Assembly: GCA_965230415.1 (NCBI GenBank)
Contig: CBDDKZ010000005.1
Coordinates: forward strand, 4,712,001 to 4,776,000
Direction: 5' to 3'
DNA: 64,000 nt
DNA from: CBDDKZ01 sp965230415
GTDB lineage: Bacteria; Bacteroidota; Bacteroidia; Cytophagales; JAAEPT01
The position numbers and the translations under genes were made by a program. Within the stretch, counting starts at the first letter, position 1. Every line of letters begins with the position of its first letter. The notes below the pieces were generated by a model. The model saw only the letters and a program-made list of their open reading frames with translations, was not told the origin of the DNA and did not search any database. Of this stretch, positions 44,428 through 53,805 are shown piece by piece.

Positions 44428-45708
44428 ATGAAGTCAACCAATTTTTTGTGCATCCTGGCACTATTCCTATTTTTTCATAGTGAATCGGGATACGGGCAAC
44501 TCAAAGTATTCTCCGATGGTAATGTGAGAATCGGTAGCCAAAGTAATAACCGTTTTATTTGGGACTTATACGTAAGTAATCCGCTTGGTGATGGACTGAT
44601 GCGTTTGGCTGGTGCTCAGAATAGCCAATCTATTTATTGGGCCAGTACGCCTGTTTATTCCTATGGTTTTGGTACTGATAAAAACGGAATAGGGAAAATT
44701 TTTTCCAATATCAACGACCCCGAGCATCCGGCGGTCATCTCATTTAGCAATGCACAATTGGGACCCAATGATAAATACAAAATAACGAGCTTTGGCTCGA
44801 AAGGCCACAATAGAGTGTACTACGGTAATAAGGGAACATTTGCAGAAGCACAAAACTTTGATTTTAATCCGCAGAACCCACATGGCGGGCTCATTTTGGA
44901 AAATGCCTATTTTGAAAGCGCAGGTGCTTATTTTGACCACGATTATATCTGTTTTTGGTCTGCCGGTGATCAGGGAAGAATGGTACGTTTCTATGATGAA
45001 GACGGTATGACGGAACGTGCGTTCATATCAGGAACAGGAGCCTACTTTACGAATAGCGATCGTAATCGAAAAAGTAATATAAAAACAGTACATAATGGTT
45101 TGAATTGCGTCAGAAAAATGCGTGGCGTGAGCTATAACTTTAAACAGGCGCATCGCACGGTTTCGAACACACCTCTTACGGTCAACGGACACCAGGTACC
45201 GTCAAACCCGGTGCTTGCCAGATCTAAGAAAAACCAGGGAGCCACTGAGCTGGGATTTTTAGCTCAGGAAATAGAATCCGTACTTCCTCAGGTGGTAAAG
45301 GAGGATGAAAATGGAGATAAATTTGTCAATTATGATGGATTAATCCCCGTTTTGGTTGAGGCGATTAAAGAATTAGATACCCAGGTGCAACAACTAAAAA
45401 TGCTCAATGGCAGCAAAATGAACCAGGCAGCAGATGCATTATACGCACAGGCCCAACTGTTTGAAAACACACCGAACCCATTTCGCGAACAAACAACCAT
45501 AGCGATGTATGTGCCACAACAAGTAGAAAGTGCCTGGATATATATCCATGACTTGCAAGGAAAGCAAGAGTTAAGCATTCCTGTATCGGAACGCGGCGAC
45601 ACATCGGTGCTCATTGAGGGCGATCAATTACAAGCGGGTATGTATACATACACGCTGGTTTTGGACGATCTATTGATAGCTAGCAAAAGAATGATGTTAA
45701 CGGAATAA
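44428..45708 (+). CDS. Peptidase S74 (intramolecular chaperone) domain protein with T9SS-type tail
   Basis: 426 aa from ATG 44428 (signal FLCILALFLFFHSESGYG); ATG 44392 is in frame but gives a poorer signal peptide. Residues about 205-325 form a tail-spike chaperone domain: SDRNRKSNIKTVHNGLN, YNFKQ, LGFLAQEIESVLPQVV and a coiled coil. S74 domains in phage tail spikes cleave themselves after assisting trimer folding; Bacteroidota reuse them in secreted proteins. The final 80 residues (ENTPNPFREQTTI ... GMYTYTLVLDD) resemble a type A sorting domain. Followed 11 bp later by a lipoprotein gene. Confidence 0.82.
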   Translation: MKSTNFLCILALFLFFHSESGYGQLKVFSDGNVRIGSQSNNRFIWDLYVSNPLGDGLMRLAGAQNSQSIYWASTPVYSYGFGTDKNGIGKIFSNINDPEHPAVISFSNAQLGPNDKYKITSFGSKGHNRVYYGNKGTFAEAQNFDFNPQNPHGGLILENAYFESAGAYFDHDYICFWSAGDQGRMVRFYDEDGMTERAFISGTGAYFTNSDRNRKSNIKTVHNGLNCVRKMRGVSYNFKQAHRTVSNTPLTVNGHQVPSNPVLARSKKNQGATELGFLAQEIESVLPQVVKEDENGDKFVNYDGLIPVLVEAIKELDTQVQQLKMLNGSKMNQAADALYAQAQLFENTPNPFREQTTIAMYVPQQVESAWIYIHDLQGKQELSIPVSERGDTSVLIEGDQLQAGMYTYTLVLDDLLIASKRMMLTE

Positions 45709-45719
45709 GTCCAACTATT

Positions 45720-46517
45720 ATGAAGTCAATTGTTCAACTACTCCTTTTATTCATCGCTATTTGTTGCTCTTCTTGTCGCAAAGAAGATGCGATTAAACCA
45801 GGAACGCAAAAAGAGGTGCTTTACCCGGTATTATTTTATAGCAATGCACAAAGTTTCATTGCTTGTCTTAATGAAAATAAAGAGCTGAAAGTATACGCCG
45901 ACAATGAATATATTGGCTCATTATACGCATGTGCTGATGCTTCACAATTCTTGGAATTGTACAATTCAGATTCAACCTTATTAGATTCATTGACCGCTGG
46001 CACTCATGAAATTGCGATTAGTTACTGCACAGATAGTCTGTTGACTTCTTTTATAGCTCAGGTGACGCATGAAGGACAAAAAATATTCATTGATATACAT
46101 GAATTTATGGACTTAACACCTTGTGAAGATACGCTTATTCCAACTACCTCATTAGAAGAAGCCTATGATTGCCAGTATACCTGGTATGAAATGCAGGTGG
46201 ACTTACCGGCCAACAGTAATGATAATTTTGTGATCATAAGCTCCCAAACGGATTTTGACGCATTGGTTAGTGGTGATTGTAAACCTACCATAGATTTCAG
46301 CACTTACGACCTGATTATTGGGAATTACGTGAGTAATACACCGGCCCGAATAGACTACACCTTTAGCTACGATTGTGCGACAAAGGGCTATTTATTGGAT
46401 GTGAACCACCTGCTAACAGGTACCACCGATGTAGTAGGGATCACTTTTCACCGTTTAATACCCAAACGTGCGCCTGTTGAAGTGAATGTTCGCATCAATT
46501 ACGGCACAGAGTTATGA
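45720..46517 (+). CDS. Predicted lipoprotein, unknown
   Basis: 265 aa. Lipobox FIAICCSSC with Cys19 the likely lipidation site, then RKEDAIKPG. The mature region has many Cys (KACL, CADA, CEDT, CQY, CDC) for a lipoprotein, probably disulphides. It lies between the S74 protein (12 bp upstream) and the subtilase (4-bp ATGA overlap downstream), so the three form one operon. Confidence 0.72.
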   Translation: MKSIVQLLLLFIAICCSSCRKEDAIKPGTQKEVLYPVLFYSNAQSFIACLNENKELKVYADNEYIGSLYACADASQFLELYNSDSTLLDSLTAGTHEIAISYCTDSLLTSFIAQVTHEGQKIFIDIHEFMDLTPCEDTLIPTTSLEEAYDCQYTWYEMQVDLPANSNDNFVIISSQTDFDALVSGDCKPTIDFSTYDLIIGNYVSNTPARIDYTFSYDCATKGYLLDVNHLLTGTTDVVGITFHRLIPKRAPVEVNVRINYGTEL

Positions 46518-48280
46518 AAAATGTGGCAGTGTTAATCATCACATTTTTAGGCTTGAGTGTGATTTTAGAACTTCAGGGACAGTATTATTACCACAACGGC
46601 CAACAAGTTCCTTTGATGCCCGTTAAGGGAAAGTATTTTGTAAAAAGTGCGCATGGTGATAGCAGCACGTTGGCAAATAAAGGTTACAAGGTATTGTCGG
46701 CCGGTGTTCAAGACGATGGTATGTGGGGCTATGTGGAACAAACAACTGAGGCCAAGCCCAGCATCGATGCTCATTTTGATTATATAGTGCCAATGTACAC
46801 CTTGGAAAGTGGCCAAGAGCTAGGGCTGTCTGCTTATTTTTACGTGAAGCTCAAAAGGTCATCAGATTACGCCCTTTTGCAAGAACAAGCACAATTAGCA
46901 CATGTTTCCATCGAAAGCCAAAACGAATTCATGCCCTTGTGGTACCGCTTAAAATGTGCCACAGGAGATGCCTTAAGTAGTGCCAATAAATTGCATGAAA
47001 CCGGATTGTTTGCCTACAGTGAACCCGATTTGGCGTTTACTACCATGACAGACCATTGTTCATTAAATGATACCTATGCCGATGATCAATGGGCTTTGGG
47101 AAATAACGGACAAAGGGACGGGACTACCAGTTTGGACATTAATTATTGCGTGGCCAAAACAATCAGCACCGGTTCACCAAATATTACAGTTGCTGTTTTT
47201 GATCAGGGGCTTAGCTGGGACGAAGCGGGTTATTTCCCCGGTATACATCCCGATGTATCTAATCTTTCACCTTTAAGCTACGACGCACAGACGGGTGAAA
47301 GTCCGGTAAGTGGTGAAGCTTATGAAAGGCATGGCATATGGTGTGCGGGAATTATTGGCGCGCAGCACAATGAGATAGGTGTGGCCGGCATAGCGCCAGA
47401 CTGCCCTTTAATGGATATCAAGCATAGCCTATTATTGGCGCCCGGAATCAACGAGAAGCTGGCCAATGGTATGAATTGGGCCTGGCAACATGGTGCCGAT
47501 GTGATCTCGTGTTCCTGGCATAGCCTGGAATTGCACATCATCGCCGATGCTATAGACAATGCGCTCACCCTTGGGCGCGATGGGAAAGGTTGTGTTTTAT
47601 GTTTTGCAGCGGGTAATCAAAACGAATCGGAGGTGGCATTTCCGGCACGCTATCATCCGGATATATTAGCAGTAGCCGCGATGAACAGATGCGGCCAGCG
47701 AGGAGCCACATTGCTCGCAGATCCCAACTCCTGCGACCCCTGGATTGGACGAATAGAAGCAGGGAGTAATACCGGTGTTCAAATTGATATCGCTGCACCT
47801 ACCAATGTCAAAACAACGGACTTTCGCCGTAGTCTTGACAATGCATACACGACTTTTGGAGGCACATCTGCGGCTACTCCGCATGTAGCCGGGGTGGCCG
47901 CTTTACTACTTTCGGTGAATCCAAATTTGACGGTAAAACAAGTGGCTGACATTATTGAAAGAACAGCACAAAAATACGGCGATTATCCCTACCAGACAAA
48001 CCCCAATCGAGCAAATGGCACCTGGAATGAAGTATTTGGTTATGGCTTGCTGGATGCAGAGGCGGCACTTTTCGAAACCATTAATTGCCAGAACCTGCTC
48101 ATAGAAAATACTAGCTATTCCAAAAACACAACACATCAGGCATGCACAATTGAGCTGAAAAATTCCAATGTTTCTAATAATGCACACCTGGAATTAAATG
48201 TCCTGAACAATGTCTTGATCAGCGAAGACTTTTCGGTGGACCTGGGAGCTACTTTGGATATAAGCACGGGTGGGGAGTAG
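46514..48280 (+). CDS. Subtilisin-like (S8) serine protease
   Basis: 588 aa. Signal peptide, an N-terminal domain of about 180 residues acting as propeptide, then the S8 domain with Asp in VAVFDQGLSW (about 229), His in ERHGIWCAG (about 271) and Ser in GGTSAATPHVAG (about 450). The C-terminus (LNVLNNVLISEDFSVDLGATLDISTGGE) is a short beta-solenoid-like segment. No type A tail is seen, so its final location is not defined; secreted or surface-held is likely. It overlaps the lipoprotein gene by 4 bp. Confidence 0.87.
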   Translation: MKNVAVLIITFLGLSVILELQGQYYYHNGQQVPLMPVKGKYFVKSAHGDSSTLANKGYKVLSAGVQDDGMWGYVEQTTEAKPSIDAHFDYIVPMYTLESGQELGLSAYFYVKLKRSSDYALLQEQAQLAHVSIESQNEFMPLWYRLKCATGDALSSANKLHETGLFAYSEPDLAFTTMTDHCSLNDTYADDQWALGNNGQRDGTTSLDINYCVAKTISTGSPNITVAVFDQGLSWDEAGYFPGIHPDVSNLSPLSYDAQTGESPVSGEAYERHGIWCAGIIGAQHNEIGVAGIAPDCPLMDIKHSLLLAPGINEKLANGMNWAWQHGADVISCSWHSLELHIIADAIDNALTLGRDGKGCVLCFAAGNQNESEVAFPARYHPDILAVAAMNRCGQRGATLLADPNSCDPWIGRIEAGSNTGVQIDIAAPTNVKTTDFRRSLDNAYTTFGGTSAATPHVAGVAALLLSVNPNLTVKQVADIIERTAQKYGDYPYQTNPNRANGTWNEVFGYGLLDAEAALFETINCQNLLIENTSYSKNTTHQACTIELKNSNVSNNAHLELNVLNNVLISEDFSVDLGATLDISTGGE

Positions 48281-48461
48281 CGTAGTAGCCATTACAGAAG
48301 GTTGACCATAATCAAGTAGCTATGATTTCTAAAGCGAGTGACAATCATAGTAGGAACTGAAACTGAAAGCAAGAAAAAAGGAATTTAAACACCCGAAAAA
48401 GGCTTGTCTATGGTATAATTTTTTAGGAAAAAGATTTAATTTTGAACAAAACTCATTCATT

Positions 48462-50432
48462 ATGAAAAAGTCAAACACCTTGACAAAAAGTTTTATCTTT
48501 ATTTTAGTCTTTATCCTAAATCATTTGGTATGTTCTGCACAGGAATGGCTGGAGTCATCACATACAGAACGAGATGGAGCATTCTCCATTGACATGAGTG
48601 GCAATTACGTGATAATAGGCGTTTGGTCTGAGGATTCTGAAGACGACGACCAAAACACGATTAGTCAGGCAGGTGCCGCTTATATTTATGAACGTAGTGC
48701 TTCAGGGCAATGGACATTAATGCAAAGAATTGAGGCGATGGATCGTGCTTATCAGGATAAGTTCGGATTTGATGTAGGAATTTCCGATGAGGGGTATGCA
48801 ATCATCGGCAATGACGGGAATGCGGACGCGGCTTACTTGTTCGAATATGACGGTACGCAATGGCTGGAAAAACAAAAAATTGAAGGACCGGAGTTCAGTT
48901 CGTTTGGGCATACTGTTGCCATCAATGGAAACAAGGCACTTATAGGTGACCATAGCGACGGAATATCCGGAGCGGTTTTTTTATATCATCGCAGTAGTAT
49001 TACGGGAGACTGGTTTGAGGTGACCAAGATAGATGCCTATGAACAGAGTCAGGGATTTTCAAGCAATTCGAGTTTTGGGTCGGCCATAGATATTTCATCA
49101 TCTTACATCATTGTAGGAGCTCCCTATTTAGATCTTTCTCAATCGGAACTCAACTTTGGTGCAGCCTACATCTATTCGAGTGTTGACGGTAGTTACATTA
49201 CTACCTTGAATTTTCCTCTATTGCAGGCTGGAGACAAGTTCGGCCAAACCGTAGCAATATCTGACTTTGCGGCCATTGTGGGTATGCCAGAGCATTCATT
49301 GGATATCGATGGCTCAGATGATCAGGGTGCTGAGAATGATCCACTTCTCCACCCAGGGATCGTAGGTGTTTTTTCGGCGCAGGACTGGTCCTTACAAAAA
49401 ATAGTGTCTCCCGACAGAGATCCTAACGATCAGTTCGGTGTATCGGTGGATATTTATGAGGATGTGGCCATTGTAGGTGCCAATCAGGAAGGTTTGGATG
49501 CGGAAAATCAGGATTTCACTTCCTTCGCGGGAGCTGCTTATATTTTGGCACGAGGGGACAATGGTTGGGCTGTTACAGACAAAATTTCCGCTGCCAACAG
49601 AAGCTCTCAAGATAAATTTGGCATGATGGTATCCATTGGCGAGAAGAGAGCGGGTATTCTCAACGAGGATGACGGCATTTATTTTTTTGATAAATGTGAT
49701 GGTCCTGTAACGTTTACTATCGAAGCTGAAAGAACAGTAGTATGTGAAGGTGATTCCGTAATACTGTCATCATCCAATGTGTCAGATGAGGTTGATTTTC
49801 AATGGTATGCCAATGCTTGTGGAGGTCTTACCGGTGTTTCGCTTGGAATGGGAGATTCAATAAAAGTAGCCCCGACACAAACGACTTCATACTTTGCAAG
49901 AGCTCGCGGCATCGGAGCTTGCAAGCAACCTTCTACATGCGAAAAAGTCACAATTTCAACGCTTCCGGTACCAGTACTTACAGCGGCCATAACAAACGAA
50001 ATGATAGGCAATGACGGAGCTATTGATCTTACCGTTAGCTCGGGCACCCCACCTTATCAGTACGATTGGAACTTGGATAATTCCGCAGATTTTGACGATA
50101 CGGAAGATCAAAACGGACTAACTGCAGGGACTTACACCATAACAGTAAAAGATAAGTCTGGATGTATGAGTACAAAAAAACTGGAAGTACTGGATAATAT
50201 AAACGCTTTGAGCTCCAACGAACTTGAAAACAAACTAGAAGTTTACCCTATACCTGCTGGTGAAACTTTGCATCTAAATGTTGAAGTAAATCAGGTATTG
50301 ATTATCGATTTAATAGGTAATCATATAAATAAATCTGTAGTAAATGGTACCGTTGATATCAAGAACTTGCCTTCGGGGATCTACTGGTTGATTGTTTCCC
50401 ATAAAAAATCGATAAGGTTTATTAAAAACTAA
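48462..50432 (+). CDS. FG-GAP-repeat secreted protein with T9SS type A tail
   Basis: 656 aa. Signal peptide (FIFILVFILNHLVCSAQ). Seven or so integrin-like FG-GAP units at about 25-420 follow the frame DxFGxxVxIxxxxAIVGxxxxD ... GAAYIY (for example KFGFDVGISDEGYAIIGN and DQFGVSVDIYEDVAIVGA). Then an Ig-like domain with Cys pair (about 425-510), a second one (about 515-585, SGTPPYQYDWN), and a type A sorting tail from about 592. Surface or secreted propeller protein, function unknown. Confidence 0.85.
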   Translation: MKKSNTLTKSFIFILVFILNHLVCSAQEWLESSHTERDGAFSIDMSGNYVIIGVWSEDSEDDDQNTISQAGAAYIYERSASGQWTLMQRIEAMDRAYQDKFGFDVGISDEGYAIIGNDGNADAAYLFEYDGTQWLEKQKIEGPEFSSFGHTVAINGNKALIGDHSDGISGAVFLYHRSSITGDWFEVTKIDAYEQSQGFSSNSSFGSAIDISSSYIIVGAPYLDLSQSELNFGAAYIYSSVDGSYITTLNFPLLQAGDKFGQTVAISDFAAIVGMPEHSLDIDGSDDQGAENDPLLHPGIVGVFSAQDWSLQKIVSPDRDPNDQFGVSVDIYEDVAIVGANQEGLDAENQDFTSFAGAAYILARGDNGWAVTDKISAANRSSQDKFGMMVSIGEKRAGILNEDDGIYFFDKCDGPVTFTIEAERTVVCEGDSVILSSSNVSDEVDFQWYANACGGLTGVSLGMGDSIKVAPTQTTSYFARARGIGACKQPSTCEKVTISTLPVPVLTAAITNEMIGNDGAIDLTVSSGTPPYQYDWNLDNSADFDDTEDQNGLTAGTYTITVKDKSGCMSTKKLEVLDNINALSSNELENKLEVYPIPAGETLHLNVEVNQVLIIDLIGNHINKSVVNGTVDIKNLPSGIYWLIVSHKKSIRFIKN

Positions 50433-50542
50433 TTTCAACCCGATTTATCCGTTAGATAGATTTCTTTCTGATATTATGGAATTACATAACAGGTCTACTG
50501 CTTATTGTATGCTAAATTTGAAACGTATTCATAATTAATAAG

Positions 50543-51325
50543 CTACTCAAGCTTCACTTGTTCTATATATTGCTGAAATAGCAATATCCTTTTTTCGTCT
50601 TTGGAATCAAATAAAAACGGTCTGACATCTTTCGCCATTTCTTGCATGTTCAGGGTTGAACATTTGGCAATTACTTGCTTTCTTAACGCCTCGGACGTAC
50701 TTAATCCTACTTTCTCTTTGAGATAATCATAATTTGGAACCAACTGTTGCCCTAAGAGGAAAACGATATCAAAAAAATCTCGTCCTTTATTTCTCTTACG
50801 ATTCAGAACGGCATAAAACTTTTGTGCCAGGAGCAGATCTTTGGGGGTAGTATTAATTTGAGTAAAAACATCAAATTTGTTTAGTAAAGGTTGCTCTGGT
50901 TGATAAGCATAATTATGCGATTCTGTATCTAACTGAATGAGAATTTTTTCTTCTTTGTGATTGGTCAATCCTTCTCTGTACAGGATATCCGGAAACCTAA
51001 TATAACAGTGATAAGCCCCTTTTTTTACATTTCGCATTTCAACGAGGTACCCCAGCCTTTCCAGCTCGGCTTTAACTATTGCGGTAATGCCTTCAAAATC
51101 CTCTGAGGACAAGTTGAAATTGTCAAAATCAATGTCTTCAGAAAAACGATTGTTGTTATGTACAATGCGCAGGCAGGTTCCTCCTAAAAAAGCCAGTTTG
51201 TTGGCATAGGGGCTTTCAAAGACAATTTCCAGAATCTTGTATTGCAAATACTCCCGAATAATAAATCGTTCATATACCTGTAGGGGTTCCGGGTAGTAAG
51301 TCTTTATTTCTTCTAAACTAAGCAT
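50543..51325 (-). CDS. AbiEii-family nucleotidyltransferase toxin
   Basis: 260 aa. Nucleotidyltransferase signature: GGT at 48-50 in LAFLGGTCLR and SEDIDFD at 62-68 with the two metal Asp. The C-terminal part is helical (KFYAVLNRKRNKGRDFFDIVFLLGQ). AbiEii proteins form the toxin of type IV toxin-antitoxin and phage-abortive systems. The start overlaps the antitoxin gene by 8 bp. Confidence 0.88.
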   Translation of the reverse strand: MLSLEEIKTYYPEPLQVYERFIIREYLQYKILEIVFESPYANKLAFLGGTCLRIVHNNNRFSEDIDFDNFNLSSEDFEGITAIVKAELERLGYLVEMRNVKKGAYHCYIRFPDILYREGLTNHKEEKILIQLDTESHNYAYQPEQPLLNKFDVFTQINTTPKDLLLAQKFYAVLNRKRNKGRDFFDIVFLLGQQLVPNYDYLKEKVGLSTSEALRKQVIAKCSTLNMQEMAKDVRPFLFDSKDEKRILLFQQYIEQVKLE

Positions 51326-51929
51326 TAATCACCTCCTTAAATAGTGTTATTCTTTTGTTCAAAACCGTTGAATTAAATATTTTTTGATATTGCGCGAGTT
51401 TATCCATATTAAGTAATTCTTTAATGCGTAACTGGTTGAAACGAACAGCCTCTATTTCGTCGATAATGTTGATCTTATTGCTGTAAAAGAAGTCTAGAAT
51501 CACTTTTTCCGGTTCGGCTATTTTTATAGTACCTCCGCTAGTTTGTATCAATTTGTAACCGAAAAACAATCCCGGTTTTATATGTTTATAGTCGAAATTA
51601 CCCACTGAAGTGGTATATGAAGCTGTATTCCTGGTCGTGATTGAAGTAGTTGTAAACACCCCTTCCGGAATCAGGCTATAGTAAGCCAATCCGCTCTCCA
51701 ATGAAACATATGAGGGCTTCCAGATTTTGTTCGCGACAAAGTACAAAAAGGATTCTTTCTTCTGACTTTCGTTAAAACTGTAATAACCTCTTCTTACTTT
51801 CAATAAATAGTTTTTTTGCTGCCATTCCACCAGTCTCCTGTTGTCGAATTGAGGGAACCGTTTCTTAATGTCCTGTACTGAAAATACCGGATAGTTCCCA
51901 AAAGCTCTTTCGAATTCCAGATACTTCAT
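51318..51929 (-). CDS. AbiEi-family antitoxin/transcriptional regulator
   Basis: 203 aa. N-terminal winged-helix region (FSVQDIKKRFPQFDNRRLVEWQQKNYLLKVRRGYY) and a C-terminal domain (YVSLESGLAYYSLIPEGV) typical of AbiEi. These proteins repress their own promoter by binding inverted repeats and neutralise the downstream toxin. Directly before the start codon are repeated palindromic motifs (51930-52024) that fit such operators. Both genes overlap, forming one operon. Confidence 0.85.
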   Translation of the reverse strand: MKYLEFERAFGNYPVFSVQDIKKRFPQFDNRRLVEWQQKNYLLKVRRGYYSFNESQKKESFLYFVANKIWKPSYVSLESGLAYYSLIPEGVFTTTSITTRNTASYTTSVGNFDYKHIKPGLFFGYKLIQTSGGTIKIAEPEKVILDFFYSNKINIIDEIEAVRFNQLRIKELLNMDKLAQYQKIFNSTVLNKRITLFKEVINA

Positions 51930-51962
51930 TTATCTCAAAAGTTTGTTAAAAATAACACTTTA
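51930..51962. promoter_or_regulatory. Putative AbiEi operator, copy 1
   Basis: Starts directly upstream of the antitoxin ATG. TTATCTCA ... then TGTTA-AAAA-TAACA, a perfect palindrome. Matches 51992-52024 along about 33 bp. Confidence 0.55.
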
Positions 51963-51991
51963 CTGAGATGATTTTAAATAAAAAACATTTT

Positions 51992-52024
51992 TTATCTCAG
52001 TAAATTGTTGAAAATAACAATTTA
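51992..52024. promoter_or_regulatory. Putative AbiEi operator, copy 2
   Basis: TTATCTCA followed by TTGTT-N6-AACAA, 62 bp from copy 1. TTTACTGAGAT (51960-51970) also pairs with ATCTCAGTAAA across copy 2. Confidence 0.5.
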
Positions 52025-52053
52025 TCAAAATAAAATATTTCCCTTAAACTATA

Positions 52054-52246
52054 ATTTGAAGCAGTGCATTAAAAATAACCAGTAAACTGCCTGTTTGGTG
52101 TAATGAAAATAACAGTTTTTGAACAACGGAGCATCGAAAATAACAGTAAATTGCATAAATAATTAATAACTCACACAACAAATTAGGGGTCTGGGCAATA
52201 TTGACTATCTCAAAAAATTGTCGACTAATCAAGCACTGAAATAGAT
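52054..52246 (+). repeat. About 193-bp non-coding repeat, copy 1
   Basis: From ATTTGAAGCAGTG to GCACTGAAATAGAT. It is made of three AAAATAAC units and a conserved 3' block (TGCATAAATAATTAAT ... ATATTGACTATCT ... ATCAAGCACT). It matches 55287-55519 throughout in the same orientation. Confidence 0.8.
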
Positions 52247-52580
52247 TAAGTAGATCAGAGTCATTCTTTGAAGACTCTTCTATGATGAAGAACAACTAAA
52301 AGCTTCAAAATTTTAATTTCAGGGGACTATCTCATTTAACTTAACAGATACTTCTTCGGAGTTTTCAGCTTAAAATGCTTTTCATAGTATTTGAAGGTTC
52401 TATCAGGGTGGGGATTTGAAAATACTATACAAAGGATGCAGATTTTCAAATACGACCTTGACAGGTTCTTCTTAAGACATAAGCGTTCTATTTTATATTT
52501 GATTCAACAAAACCAAATTAAAATTTTATCCGCTTATGTCTACTTTTTCAAACATACCATCTGATCAATTCAAACTAAGA
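52247..52580. other. Intergenic with a wide inverted repeat
   Basis: AGACATAAGCG (52475-52485) pairs perfectly with CGCTTATGTCT (52531-52541) over a 45-nt AT-rich loop. No ORF supported. Confidence 0.4.
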
Positions 52581-53621
52581 CTATTTGTATGCTTTCCACC
52601 ATTCAGAGGTTGTCGTATCTATGTCAAAAACTTGCCCGATAGCGGGTGTTTTGAAATTTAGATTTTGTTCATGAGCAAATTTTACAAAATCCTCAACAGG
52701 TTCGAACCAGGCATGGTGGTATGATAAATTAAAAGCTCCCCAATGTACCGGAATTGCGACACCGACGTTGGCTTCCAGTGCTGCTTGTACACTTTCATCG
52801 GGGAACATATGTATATCTTTCCAATCTGGGCAGTATTGACCACACTCCATGAATGCAATGTCAAACGGACCTAGCCGTTCGCCAACATCTTTAAAATGAT
52901 TGGCATAACCGCCATCGCCACTAAACCATATGTTTTCGCTCGCAGTTTTAAGGGCCCATCCGCCCCAGAGGCATTTTCCCATAGAGCTTAAGCCACGCCC
53001 AGAAAAATGTCTAGTAGGTGTGAAGGTAATAGCTATGCCATTGAAATGCTTCTTGTCCCACCAATCAAACTCTTCAATGGTAGACTCGGCAATACCCCAG
53101 TACTTCAGGTGTCTTTTCACACCTAAAGCCACATAGTAGTTCTTTACTTTATCTTTTAATTTGACGATACTCTTTAAGTCTAAATGGTCATAATGGTCAT
53201 GACTAATGAGCATAAGGTCAATATCGGGTAAGTCGTCAATAACGTTTATTGAGTTTTCCGAAAAACGCCTGGTTTTCTTGGGGGCAATAGGTGAGGCGTC
53301 ATCACCCAACATGGGATCGATGAGAATGGTGAGTCCATCTACGCGCATAAGCAAAACTGAGTGGCCATACCAAACAAACTTAGCGCTAAGATCATCATTT
53401 AAAAGGTCTTTATGATTAAAAGCTTGAATAGGCAATGAGTTTTTAGGGTTTCCTAATTTGTGGCCTTTTATTTGCCTACGAATGATACCAGGTAAATCTT
53501 TTATATTTACTCCCATTTTGGTCTCAGTATAGTTTTGAAAAGCATTGTTCTTCCAGTTCTCTGATTGCTCATATTTAGCTTTTACTTTTGCTGAGACTTT
53601 TCCTCCAAATTGTTTTCCCAT
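52581..53621 (-). CDS. MBL-fold metallohydrolase (NAPE-PLD/UlaG-like)
   Basis: 346 aa. Metallo-beta-lactamase motif H-x-H-x-D-H at His141, His143, Asp145, His146 (SHDHYDHLD). Further ligands: TPTRHFSGRG, FSGDGGY and PVHWGAF. The stretch LRRQ-KGHKLGNP and LLMRVDGLTILIDPML fits the NAPE-PLD/UlaG branch. Phosphodiesterase or lactonase activity is possible. It sits between two copies of a non-coding repeat and next to an IS element. Confidence 0.85.
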   Translation of the reverse strand: MGKQFGGKVSAKVKAKYEQSENWKNNAFQNYTETKMGVNIKDLPGIIRRQIKGHKLGNPKNSLPIQAFNHKDLLNDDLSAKFVWYGHSVLLMRVDGLTILIDPMLGDDASPIAPKKTRRFSENSINVIDDLPDIDLMLISHDHYDHLDLKSIVKLKDKVKNYYVALGVKRHLKYWGIAESTIEEFDWWDKKHFNGIAITFTPTRHFSGRGLSSMGKCLWGGWALKTASENIWFSGDGGYANHFKDVGERLGPFDIAFMECGQYCPDWKDIHMFPDESVQAALEANVGVAIPVHWGAFNLSYHHAWFEPVEDFVKFAHEQNLNFKTPAIGQVFDIDTTTSEWWKAYK

Positions 53622-53805
53622 GTTTGAATAGACTTTTTATTTTTGGTTATTACTCACATGTAACAAGTGAATAAGTTTTAAAGTATTTGAAAATGTATTG
53701 ATACTATCTAAAAACCTATGATGGCTTGAATCAAAATTACAGCTAATTTTATTATTTGTGTAGTTACCCCAATTATTAGGACAGATTATATTATTAATTA
53801 AGATA

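Noticed and set aside
51930..52580. Replication origin suggested by AAAATAAC iterons
   Set aside because: No DnaA boxes, Rep gene or partition genes nearby; the location beside AbiE fits operators or a small repeat element better.
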